A stretch of 5,368 bases of DNA from JBDUDR01 sp040002845 (lineage in GTDB: Bacteria > Actinomycetota > Actinomycetes > Propionibacteriales > Nocardioidaceae), in contig JBDUDR010000164.1 of the NCBI GenBank assembly GCA_040002845.1, forward strand, positions 1 through 5,368, in the 5' to 3' direction. Below, piece after piece: positions 1 to 4,993 of this stretch. The notes beneath the pieces are model-generated. The model had not been told where the DNA came from. It was given only the letters and a program-made list of their open reading frames with translations, and made no database searches. Each line of letters starts with the position of its first letter. Position 1 is the stretch's first letter. A program made the position numbers and the translations under genes.

Positions 1-21
1 AGTCGAGGCGAGCCGCCCGGG

Positions 22-210
22 ATGGGTTCAGCTGATCGTGGCGGCCTCGCCCGGCCAGAGGGTGTCGGCGGAACTCAACCCACCTGCCGTCGTCCCGGAT
101 GCGAGCAACCCGCCGAGCCGGGGCAACGCGAACGTCACTTCGGCACTCCGTTGCGATGGTGCGTCGAACACCACCCCGAGCGGCTGGGCGGCGGCCCCTT
201 GACCAACTAA
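22..210 (+). CDS. possible small Cys/His-rich protein, start uncertain
   Basis: I do not recognise this 62-residue ORF. It has a pattern that could bind zinc: CRRPGC at about residues 22-27, then RWCVEHH at about 45-51, that is Cys-x4-Cys followed by Cys-x2-His-His. Short actinobacterial proteins with a C..PGC and a RWC..H element are common on mobile DNA, but that is a resemblance only. The frame stays open to the window edge, so the ATG at position 22 may be internal and the gene may begin outside. No strong ribosome binding site precedes the ATG. The antisense frame is also open across this stretch, as usual in GC-rich DNA, so the ORF may be spurious. Confidence 0.3.
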   Translation: MGSADRGGLARPEGVGGTQPTCRRPGCEQPAEPGQRERHFGTPLRWCVEHHPERLGGGPLTN

Positions 211-480
211 TCCCCTCGCCAGCGAGCACCGTCGAAGCAATCTGGGCCGTGCGATGCGCGATCGGGGGAGAAGCCCGTGCTGTGATCGGGTCCTGACCGG
301 AGATGCAAAGACCCCGTACGGGCGCGTGGGGCCTATACGCATAAATCGGACAGTCGGAAGTACCCTCCACGGTTACCGCAGGAGTGGCACAACACGTCGG
401 CGAACTCATGCTGCCGAGCACGATCCCGTCGGCGGCGAGGACCATCACCGATCCACCGCCCGCTGCTGCCCACCGCGCCC
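211..480. other. stretch with no recognisable gene
   Basis: All six frames were read and no conserved protein was recognised. The + frame used by the HsdR remnant is open from position 286, but its translation before about 481 is Arg/Pro-rich and unlike HsdR. The junction between unrelated DNA and the hsdR remnant therefore probably lies near 480. A + frame at about 363-480 reads VAQHVGELMLPSTIPSAAR, which looks protein-like but belongs to no family I know. Confidence 0.45.
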
Positions 481-954
481 GGTGACCCGCTGCCCCAGAT
501 CAGCGACTCGGTCCTGCTCACACACCTGCGCACCGAAGCTCAGGGCGAGCAGGTCGACCTGTCGCTGGATGCCGGGACCGACGTGCCCGGCATCGCGCTG
601 CCCGGCGGCGGCACCGGCCCGATGTACGAATCGCCGATCGGCAAGCTCTCCGAGCTGATCGCCATCCTTAACGAGAGGTTCGGCATGACCCTCATCGACG
701 CCGACAAGGTGTGGTTTGAACGGCAGAAGCAGGCCGTCAAGGACAACGGCCCCGCCCGCGTCGTTGCGCTCAACAACGACCGCGACCAGTACCGCGTGGT
801 GCTGGAGAAGATCGCCGAGAACGCGATCATCGACCGCCACGAGTCCAGCGGGCAGCTATTCAACGCCTACTTCGAGAAACCCGGCTTCCGCGAAGCTCTG
901 ATGGAGTACCTCGCCGGCTCCTACGACGAGATCCGCGGCGAGGATGCCTCGTGA
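481..954 (+). pseudogene. hsdR: type I restriction enzyme subunit R (HsdR), C-terminal remnant
   Basis: HsdR is the motor and nuclease subunit of type I restriction-modification complexes. Only its C-terminal helical domain, which docks on the methylase/specificity core, remains here. The diagnostic part is SPIGKLSELIAILNERFG (codons near 631-684), the usual 'LSEIIxxLNERFG' signature. It is followed by the typical KVWFERQKQAV, ALNNDRDQYRVVLEKIAE and YFEKPGFREALMEYL segments, ending at a TGA at 952-954. The homologous frame extends upstream of the ATG at 583 (SDSVLLTHLRTEAQGEQVDL), so that ATG is internal. About 155 of roughly 1000 usual residues remain, and the nuclease and helicase motifs are absent. 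No hsdM or hsdS is visible. It cannot restrict DNA alone. Confidence 0.8.
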
Positions 955-1021
955 TCGCACAGGGTCCGATTGCGCGTGTCCTTTGCTGATCACTAGGGAG
1001 GCATGTGGACTGGTCCATCCT

Positions 1022-1404
1022 GCGCCAGGCACGCCAGGCCGCCAGGAACAGTGGCGCCGCGTCGTAGGGGCTGGGTAGCCGGCGGGCCAGGTTAATCTAC
1101 AGCTCGATGCCGGGTAGGCGGCCATCGTCCGTGGCCAGCCACATCGCATCGCGGACACTGCAGGGCTACCGCGAACCTTGCCGCGTCGAGATCGGTGGGT
1201 ATGCGCCCGGCCTGGGCGGCACGGTGTGCCGCGAACAGGGTCCGGATCGCCGATCGGGTTATAGGACACGAGCCGCTTGTGCAGGGCGGCATCGAGCTGC
1301 TCGCCGTGATGATGCATCAGCTCCGCCGACAGATCGGTGCGCTCGGGCATCGGCGCGAATATGTCGGCCAAAGCGTCCCGGCTGGGCCGCTTCCCCGCGT
1401 GCGG
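1022..1404 (-). pseudogene. DUF4192-family protein, decayed C-terminal remnant
   Basis: Three successive - strand frames together read like the C-terminal half of a mycobacterial DUF4192 protein (function unknown). The first (from about 1404) gives RDALADIFAPMPERTDLSAE and EQLDAALHKRLVSY. After a shift near 1260 a second frame gives SAIRTLFAAHRAAQAGR and DLDAARFAVALQ. After another shift near 1165 the third gives RDAMWLATDDGRLPGIEL, a TAG at 1097-1099, then LARRLPSPYDAAPLFLAAWR. 'SPYDAAPLFLxAWxAWR' is the DUF4192 signature I rely on. Homology stops at about 1022, before the usual 'ALA..A..RAL..DP' ending. At least two frameshifts and one nonsense codon make this a clear pseudogene. Its cut end faces the HsdR stop, 67 bases away. 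Confidence 0.75.
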
Positions 1405-1481
1405 ATGGTTCCGCGGGCGTTGTTCACACCCCGCTGTCCTGGGTCCGGACGGTCAGTACACGTGAACAGAGGAGGCTCGAC

Positions 1482-1973
1482 CTATAGATACTTTCCGTGC
1501 AGGCAAGCCTTGTACCGCTCGGAAAGTACTTCCCTGTTCTTCGTGTAGACCCTGTAGGCAGCAAGTATTGGACTGTCGGCCAGCGACAACGGTCCCGTCA
1601 TCATCCATTCCTCGTCGTCAGGGGAAAGCGGGGGTTGCGCCTCAAGGATCGTCTCGATCTCCTGAAGGTTCCGTACGCACTCCCTCGCCCACTCCTGCTC
1701 GTCGGACCTCAGGAGCGGAGCTTTCAGGTTTAAGAAGTTGTTCAACGCCTGCATCTGCACAGTGAAGCCCTCGGGCGTGACTCGATTAACCCGGGAGGCC
1801 TCCTCAAGGCTCGACAGGTTGTTCCATAACTGCCTCAAGGTCTCCACGCGCTCTTGCCCGTACGCGTTGCGCTGGTCATTCGACCCACTGCGTCGCCATT
1901 GCCAGAAGCCGATGCCGGCCACGGCCAGCGTCGCCGCAGCCCCCACGATGGCGGCGATCACGCGCGCGTCCAT
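1482..1973 (-). CDS. single-pass membrane protein of unknown function, 163 aa
   Basis: I do not recognise the family. One hydrophobic helix at residues 4-23 (VIAAIVGAAATLAVAGIGFW) is followed by Arg-Arg, which predicts a membrane anchor with the remaining ~135 residues in the cytoplasm. That part looks alpha-helical and charged, with an acidic, Trp-containing stretch (SPDDEEWMMTG) near residues 117-127 and a Lys/Arg-rich end. I chose the ATG at 1973 because the hydrophobic helix starts at once and a TACTTT -10-like box lies 6 bases before it, which fits a leaderless mycobacterial start. There is no Shine-Dalgarno sequence. The frame is open back to 2345, but that extension reads through the DUF932 and HNH remnants and is probably not native. 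By eye GC is lower than in the flanks, suggesting separate acquisition. Confidence 0.7.
   Translation of the reverse strand: MDARVIAAIVGAAATLAVAGIGFWQWRRSGSNDQRNAYGQERVETLRQLWNNLSSLEEASRVNRVTPEGFTVQMQALNNFLNLKAPLLRSDEQEWARECVRNLQEIETILEAQPPLSPDDEEWMMTGPLSLADSPILAAYRVYTKNREVLSERYKACLHGKYL
1489..1528. repeat. 9-bp inverted repeat over the 3' end of the membrane-protein gene
   Basis: TACTTTCCG at 1489-1497 is repeated in inverse as CGGAAAGTA at 1520-1528, with 22 bases between. It lies within the last codons of the - strand membrane-protein gene. It could form a stem in the mRNA, but no T-run follows, so I do not call a terminator. Chance occurrence is possible. Confidence 0.4.
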
Positions 1974-1979
1974 GGCTAG

Positions 1980-1985
1980 AAAGTA
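1980..1985 (-). promoter_or_regulatory. candidate -10 box for a leaderless transcript
   Basis: On the - strand TACTTT fits the mycobacterial SigA -10 consensus TAnnnT. It is separated by 6 bases (ctagcc) from the ATG at 1973, so transcription would start at or next to the A of the start codon. Leaderless mRNAs are common in mycobacteria. No convincing -35 is seen, which is usual for such promoters. Confidence 0.45.
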
Positions 1986-2009
1986 TGCCGTGGGCCCCTT
2001 CATGGCTAA

Positions 2010-2101
2010 CTGATCGGCACGCAACAACAGGCCGTGCCGCGTTGATCGGTATTGCCGATCAGCGTGTTGGCGTTCAAGTGTTCGAGCGTCTCTCTGGACG
2101 T
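2010..2101 (-). pseudogene. DUF932 (TIGR03299-like phage/plasmid protein), N-terminal remnant
   Basis: The frame from 2101 reads SRETLEHLNANTLIGNTDQR then GTA. This matches the N-terminus I know for actinobacterial DUF932 / TIGR03299 'phage/plasmid-like' proteins (typically MS.ETL..LNTNTLIGFT..RGTAWHYRA). Near 2028 about one base is missing. The expected continuation RADQ appears in the neighbouring frame (codons ending at 2010), where it runs on into the membrane-protein ORF. Only about 30 of some 300 residues remain. The expected initiator codon is ACG, not ATG, although AAGGAG stands 6 bases upstream. The family is found on plasmids, prophages and islands; its biochemical role is not settled. 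Confidence 0.65.
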
Positions 2102-2113
2102 GCTGTTCTCCTT
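2099..2113 (-). promoter_or_regulatory. intact Shine-Dalgarno before a lost (ACG) start of the DUF932 remnant
   Basis: AAGGAG at 2113-2108 is followed by a 6-base spacer and ACG at 2101-2099, exactly where the family's initiator ATG belongs. A single T-to-C change would explain it. A different start could have been used, but no in-frame ATG or GTG sits at a suitable distance. Confidence 0.55.
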
Positions 2114-2141
2114 CTGGACATGACAAAGCCCCCGACCGAAT

Positions 2142-2282
2142 GGCCAGGGAGGCAAGCTCGTCGCCCTGAACGACCTGACCGACCCGCGACCGCAGATACT
2201 TCAGCAGGCGCTCCTGTCCGCTGCCGAGCCCGACCAGTCTGCTGACCTCGGCGGTCGCCTCGCGCACGGCACCCATGCGCAT
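2142..2282 (-). pseudogene. HNH-endonuclease-like protein, N-terminal remnant
   Basis: From an ATG pair at 2282/2276 the frame reads MGAVREATAEVSRLVGLGSG, then QERLLKYLRSRVGQVVQGDE and LASLA. This resembles the N-terminal winged-helix-like segment of actinobacterial HNH endonucleases ('...QERLLxYfxxxVGxvVxgdELxxVAgixEWaRRVRELR'). The expected continuation 'GixEWARRVRELR' and the catalytic HNH region are missing: the similarity stops at about 2142 and the leader of the DUF932 remnant begins. No nuclease activity is possible from this piece. I infer the family from a short segment, so it is less certain than the rhodanese or HsdR calls. Confidence 0.5.
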
Positions 2283-2361
2283 ACCCACCGATGCCAGGTC
2301 GTGCTTCCAGGTCAAGGCGGTGGTCGCGGGCCTGATCGCCAACATGGTTGTCTGGGTCTCG

Positions 2362-2535
2362 CTCGCGGCGCAGCGGGTCCTGGAGGTCGGTCTTCCAGTC
2401 CAGCTTTAGCGCGCCCTCGAGGTGGCCCTTGTCGTAGGCGCTGGTGTCCTCGTCGACATCGACGAAGACGACGCCGGGCTGGCCCAGGTGTTGCTGGGCC
2501 CAGCCGGCGGGAACGAGCACGTCGGTGCGGCTCGT
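2362..2535 (-). pseudogene. thiosulfate sulfurtransferase (CysA2-type rhodanese), N-terminal remnant
   Basis: The 58 codons read TSRTDVLVPAGWAQQHL, then GVVFVDVDEDTSAYDKGHLE and KLDWKTDLQDPLRRE. This lines up with residues 1-57 of mycobacterial CysA2-type rhodanese (MARCDVLVSADWAE..., VEVDEDTSAYDRDHI, KLDWRTDLQDPVKRD). The intact enzyme has two rhodanese domains, about 280 residues, and an active-site Cys in the second domain. Here similarity ends after the Arg-Arg-Glu at 2362 and unrelated sequence follows, so it is inactive. The expected initiator is ACG, with AGGAGG 5 bases before it. It begins 58 bases after the DUF305 stop on the same strand, so it may once have been in that operon. Confidence 0.8.
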
Positions 2536-2546
2536 GGTTTCCTCCT
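2533..2546 (-). promoter_or_regulatory. strong Shine-Dalgarno before a lost (ACG) start of the rhodanese remnant
   Basis: AGGAGG at 2546-2541 is followed by a 5-base spacer (aaacc) and ACG at 2535-2533, exactly at the initiator position of CysA2-type proteins. The site is otherwise ideal, so the missing ATG stands out. Confidence 0.6.
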
Positions 2547-2593
2547 GATTGGGACGGGTCGTGCGGTGGGGATGTGCGTGCGGCGTGGCCGTG

Positions 2594-3295
2594 TCAGTCG
2601 CTGCCGAGGTAGCCGCGCATCTGGGTGATTTGGGCGCTCTGCTCGTCGGCGATGGTGCGGGCGAGGTCACGCAGCTGCGGATGGGTGGCCTGCTTGATCG
2701 CCTGCTGGGCCATGTCCACGGCGAGCTGGTGGTGGACGATCATCATCTGCAGGTACATCCTGTCGACCCCGGCGTCGCCCAGCATCGACCGCATCCGGCC
2801 GGCCGGGTCGCCGCCCATCATCGAGGTCATCATCTGCGGGGCCATGGCCGCCGGGTCCATGCCGCCGGCGAAGGTGGCCGGGGTGTTGGGGTACCAGGCC
2901 TGACGCCAGCTCCTCATCTGGGTGGCCTGCCGGCTCTGGCTGGTCTCGATGTCGGCGGCCAGCTTGCGCAGCCGGGCGTCCTTCGAGTTCGTGATCATGG
3001 TGCGGGTCGAGACCAGCGCCATCTCGTGGTGGGCGATCATCTGATCCAGGAACTGCACGTCGAACGGCTGGCCGGCGGTGAAGCGGCCCATGACGCCGCC
3101 GTTCATCCCCGTGCCGGTCGCCGCCATCGTGCCGGTGCCGCTCATCATGGTTGCCATGGATGACCCGCCGGTCGTGGGGGGCGCGGACGCGGGTGTGGCG
3201 CTGGTGCCGGCGGCCACCCAGGCGGCGGTGGCGGCCAAGGCGGCGGCCAGGCCGCCGGCGATCAGCCAGCGGCGGGCGCGGATGGTGGTGGACAT
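2594..3295 (-). CDS. exported DUF305 protein, probable copper/metal-binding
   Basis: DUF305 proteins are ferritin-like four-helix proteins, several of which bind copper outside the cytoplasm. The 233 residues start with a signal or anchor sequence (basic RARRW, then a hydrophobic stretch at about 11-29). A Ser/Thr/Met-rich linker follows (Met 47, 50, 51, 57, 64, 69), then two helical halves: QMIAHHEMA (His89-His90) and MMIVHHQLAVDMA (His188-His189). Between them lies a second Met-rich segment (about 146-180). The C-terminus has the usual 'HPQLRDLARTIADEQSAQI'. The ATG at 3295 gives a standard signal peptide. An ATG at 3337 is the alternative: it overlaps the upstream stop as ATGA and would add 14 residues. 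Both have a GAGG- or GGAG-like site about 11 bases away. The upstream P-type ATPase remnant supports a metal-resistance context. Confidence 0.88.
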   Translation of the reverse strand: MSTTIRARRWLIAGGLAAALAATAAWVAAGTSATPASAPPTTGGSSMATMMSGTGTMAATGTGMNGGVMGRFTAGQPFDVQFLDQMIAHHEMALVSTRTMITNSKDARLRKLAADIETSQSRQATQMRSWRQAWYPNTPATFAGGMDPAAMAPQMMTSMMGGDPAGRMRSMLGDAGVDRMYLQMMIVHHQLAVDMAQQAIKQATHPQLRDLARTIADEQSAQITQMRGYLGSD

Positions 3296-3333
3296 CGTCT
3301 CGTCTACTCCCTGTGCGCGGTCGGCCCGCGCGG

Positions 3334-3564
3334 TCATCGGTGAACTGGTTCCTCTTCCACGGTGACCGGCGGCGATGAAGAAGTCGTGAAGGCGGTGCGC
3401 GGATGCGGTGAAGATCCGGCCGGCAGGGTCACCTCGAAGACGGGGCCGGCATCCGCGACCATATCGGTCACGCTCATCCGCCCGGTGGTGACGGTGCCGG
3501 TCTTGTCCAGCACGATGGTGTCGACGCGACGGGTGGACTCGAGGACCTGCGGGCCCTTAATGAG
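3334..3564 (-). pseudogene. heavy-metal P-type ATPase fragment joined to a histidine-kinase-like tail
   Basis: The frame reads LIKGPQVLESTRRVDTIVLD, then KTGTVTTGRMSVTDMVADAG. This is the phosphorylation segment of P1B-type metal ATPases, with the DKTGT aspartate at 3507-3505. Everything before 'LIKGPQ' (metal-binding domain, CPC helix) and after it (ATP-binding and hinge motifs) is missing. From about 3444 the same frame continues GPVFEVTLPAG and ends at a TGA at 3334-3336. 'G..F.VTLP' followed by a loose tail is typical of histidine-kinase ATPase-domain ends, so this looks like an in-frame deletion between the two genes; that part is inference. The stop overlaps an ATG (ATGA) of the DUF305 gene, the layout of a coupled operon. 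The 5' side is cut by the ISL3 end at 3564. Confidence 0.65.
3556..3563. repeat. candidate 8-bp target site at the ISL3 end
   Basis: CTTAATGA lies directly outside the IS end. ISL3-family elements usually duplicate 8 bp on insertion. The second copy is not in the window beside another IS end, so the duplication cannot be confirmed. The sequence fits naturally into the ATPase codons (..L I K G..). Confidence 0.35.
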
Positions 3565-3884
3565 GCTCTTCGGAAATGCGCATGGTGGGCCTTTGTCGGG
3601 AAGCCCGGGTCGGTCGCGCTCCGAGCAGGATCCTCAGGCGGTAGTTGGTGAAGTTCCCGAAGCGGTGGGCGAGCCTGCGGGTCTCTCGATGACTCCGTTG
3701 ATGGCCTCGGTGCCACCGATGTTGAGCCCGCAGGTAGCGAAGTAGGCCAGGACCTGTTGGCACCAGGTGCTCGGAGCTGTCCGAGCACGTGCCAGGCCGC
3801 ATAGCGGTGCAGCAGTTTCCCGCCAAGGTCATCCCGCGCGGTCGCCCCGCCGAGGACGTTGTCGGCGAGCCGTTTCCGGACGCA
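3557..3884 (-). pseudogene. ISL3-family transposase, frameshifted C-terminal remnant
   Basis: The C-terminal third of an ISL3 transposase is spread over frames. From 3765 one frame gives QQVLAYFATCGLNIGGTEAI, then NGVIE. Near 3684 one base is missing, and the next frame gives TRRLAHRFGNFTNYRLRILL and MRISEEPH. 'GGTEAINxxIE..RRLAHGFRNFxNYRLRILL' is the conserved end of the family; Glu in TEAIN is thought to be the last residue of the DDE triad. Upstream (3884-3780) a third frame reads RKRLADNVLGGATARDDLGG and KLLHRYAAWHVL, which I cannot place. The stop TAA at 3559-3557 lies outside the terminal repeat, in the flanking target DNA. At least one and probably two frameshifts make it inactive. Confidence 0.7.
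3564..3585. repeat. terminal inverted repeat of an ISL3-family element (one end)
   Basis: On the + strand the sequence begins GGCTCTTCGGAAATGCGC. GGCTCTTC is the characteristic start of actinobacterial ISL3 termini, for example the IS31831 type of Corynebacterium. It lies right at the 3' end of a transposase whose last codons (SEE P) are encoded by the repeat, as is common in this family. The matching end is not found in the window. Confidence 0.6.
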
Positions 3885-3888
3885 GCAG
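3564..3888 (-). mobile_element. truncated ISL3-family insertion sequence (3' end)
   Basis: About 325 bases of an element that is normally around 1.3-1.7 kb remain, bounded by the terminal repeat at 3564 and cut just behind the carbonic anhydrase stop at 3889. It separates the carbonic anhydrase gene from the metal-ATPase remnant and is probably what broke the ATPase gene. The 5' part and the other end are absent, which suggests a later deletion or recombination between copies. Confidence 0.6.
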
Positions 3889-4380
3889 TCAACTGACCTC
3901 GGTTAGCCTGCCGGTCGCGACGTCGTACACGAAGCCTCGGACGTTGTCTTTGAGCGGGATGAATGGATTGACCTGGATGCGCGCAATCGACTGCCGCACG
4001 TCGGCCGTTGGGTCGGTGAAACTCTCTGGCGCCCATGGTGGCCGCAAGGCGGTGTCGGCCTCGATGGCGGCCTTGAGTTCATCGTCGGTGAAGGTCAGCA
4101 TCCCGCAGTCCGTGTGGTGGATTAGCACGATCTCCTTGGTGCCGAGTAGGCGTTGGCTAATGGCTAGTGAGCGAATCACGTCCTCGGTGACGACGCCGCC
4201 AGCGTTGCGGATCAGGTGGGCGTCGCCCTCTCGCAGCCCGAGCAGGCCGTAGGGGTTGAGCCGGGCATCCATGCAGGCGACGACGGCGATCTGCCGGCCG
4301 GGCGGCATCGTCAGGTCGCCCTTGTCGAAGCTAGCGGCGTACCGCTCGGCGCTCGCAAGCAGTTCATCTGTGACGGTCAT
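3889..4380 (-). CDS. canA: beta-class carbonic anhydrase (CanA/Rv1284 type)
   Basis: This cytosolic zinc enzyme interconverts CO2 and bicarbonate. The 163 residues match the full length of the Rv1284-type enzyme. The catalytic set is intact: zinc ligands Cys36 (VACMDAR), His89 and Cys92 (HHTDCG), the Asp38-Arg40 dyad, and the conserved IRNAGGVVTEDVIRSLAISQ segment (57-76). The C-terminus RGFVYDVATGRLTEV is also typical. The ATG at 4380 has AGGAG about 6 bases upstream (AGGAGacactATG) and a candidate promoter at 4435-4407. It stands alone: an ISL3 remnant begins directly behind its stop, and no operon partner is visible. No frameshift or missing residue was seen, so it is probably functional. 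Confidence 0.95.
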   Translation of the reverse strand: MTVTDELLASAERYAASFDKGDLTMPPGRQIAVVACMDARLNPYGLLGLREGDAHLIRNAGGVVTEDVIRSLAISQRLLGTKEIVLIHHTDCGMLTFTDDELKAAIEADTALRPPWAPESFTDPTADVRQSIARIQVNPFIPLKDNVRGFVYDVATGRLTEVS

Positions 4381-4406
4381 AGTGTCTCCTGTCTCGGGCG
4401 CGTGTC

Positions 4407-4435
4407 ACGTTAGGTCGCGTGCAAGACGCATCCAA
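4407..4435 (-). promoter_or_regulatory. candidate SigA-type promoter of canA
   Basis: On the - strand TTGGAT (4435-4430) and TAACGT (4412-4407) are separated by 17 bases. The second fits TAnnnT and the first keeps the TTG of the -35 consensus. Transcription would start about 20 bases before the canA ATG, leaving room for its AGGAG site. Confidence 0.4.
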
Positions 4436-4578
4436 CTCCCCGACAACATCCGCACCACTCCGGAGCCCGTGCAACCCGGCGAACCGAACGCCATCGGTCG
4501 AACCTTCACGCCCGTCGTGCAGAATCCGAGAACAACACCAAACACTGCCCGGCACGGGGAATGGAGGAAAGATCCGGG

Positions 4579-4620
4579 TTAGCAGCAGGTCGTGCAATCC
4601 GCGCAGGTCATGCCTTTCAT
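4579..4620 (-). CDS. possible 13-residue Cys-rich leader peptide
   Basis: The mini-ORF encodes MKGMTCADCTTCC and stops with TAA: four Cys in 13 residues, two of them directly before the stop. Mycobacteria are known to use short upstream ORFs ending in Cys runs as cysteine-responsive attenuators before sulfur genes, so the pattern deserves notice. Against it: no good ribosome binding site or -10 box for a leaderless start is seen, the next gene downstream is canA about 200 bases away and not a sulfur gene, and an in-frame stop lies only 16 codons upstream, so the frame is short anyway. It may be chance. Confidence 0.2.
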   Translation of the reverse strand: MKGMTCADCTTCC

Positions 4621-4741
4621 GTGCCGAACGGCCAGACCTGATTGGCCTTTCGATCTTTCGACCGACTCTCAGCCGCGGACGGCTACCGCCGGCCCTGCGT
4701 CGGCGATCGCTTTGCGGAACGCCAGCTGGCCTATCAAGATT

Positions 4742-4770
4742 GGGCGCCGGGCGATATCCCAGGGGCGCCC
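4742..4770. repeat. strong GC-rich hairpin
   Basis: GGGCGCC (4742-4748) pairs with GGCGCCC (4764-4770), and inside these GGG (4749-4751) pairs with CCC (4758-4760), leaving a CGATAT loop and a 3-base bulge. No T-run follows on either strand, so a classical terminator is not supported. A mycobacterial tail-less terminator or an mRNA structure is possible. Confidence 0.45.
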
Positions 4771-4832
4771 GATGTGTCGCCGCGTGCACCACCTTGAGTC
4801 GGGTCTGATGATCTTCGCTGGTACACATCGGG
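4768..4832. repeat. 10-bp inverted repeat
   Basis: CCCGATGTGT at 4768-4777 recurs in inverse as ACACATCGGG at 4823-4832, 45 bases apart. The first arm overlaps the hairpin at 4742-4770 and the second overlaps the direct repeat at 4820-4838. No protein or element is identified with it. Confidence 0.4.
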
Positions 4833-4838
4833 TACACA
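4820..4838. repeat. tandem GGTACACA direct repeat, 11-bp period
   Basis: GGTACACA occurs at 4820-4827 and again at 4831-4838 with TCG between. The period is about one helical turn, as in paired binding sites for a DNA-binding protein, but two copies are weak evidence. Confidence 0.4.
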
Positions 4839-4993
4839 CGACGACCGCAGACGACCAACGCCAGCCAACGCGGCCAATTCATGGAGGCCAGCAAATACAA
4901 GGCATCCAGCTTCCACCATCACCAGCCAACGAGGTCGGGCTTACCCAGCGTCGGTGTCGGCGACCTCCGCGCACGGCACCGACGAGTCACCAG

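Larger units (their letters stand above)
4436..4993. other. long non-coding or decayed stretch upstream of canA
   Basis: No conserved protein was recognised in any frame, although both strands contain long open frames (+ 4592-5011, - 4364-4900) as expected at this GC content. A - strand segment at about 4770-4686 reads RPWDIARRPILIGQLAF, then RKAIADAGPAVAVRG and a stop. It has codon-like GC3 and could be the end of a decayed gene. The stretch also holds a Cys-rich mini-ORF (4620-4579), a strong hairpin (4742-4770), an inverted repeat (4768-4832) and a short direct repeat (4820-4838). Confidence 0.5.

Noticed and set aside
333..420. - strand peptide with CHSCGNRGGYFRLSDLC, resembling a zinc ribbon
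   Set aside because: It is short, starts inside the antisense of the HsdR remnant, has no start signal, and the Cys spacing fits no family I know. Kept only as a note.
2549..3163. 204-codon + strand ORF
   Set aside because: It is the antisense shadow of the DUF305 gene, rich in His/Gly/Val and without a family match.
4364..4900. 178-codon - strand ORF overlapping the canA start
   Set aside because: It runs antiparallel to nothing known, resembles no family, overlaps the canA promoter and start, and has the Arg-rich composition of a GC-driven spurious frame.
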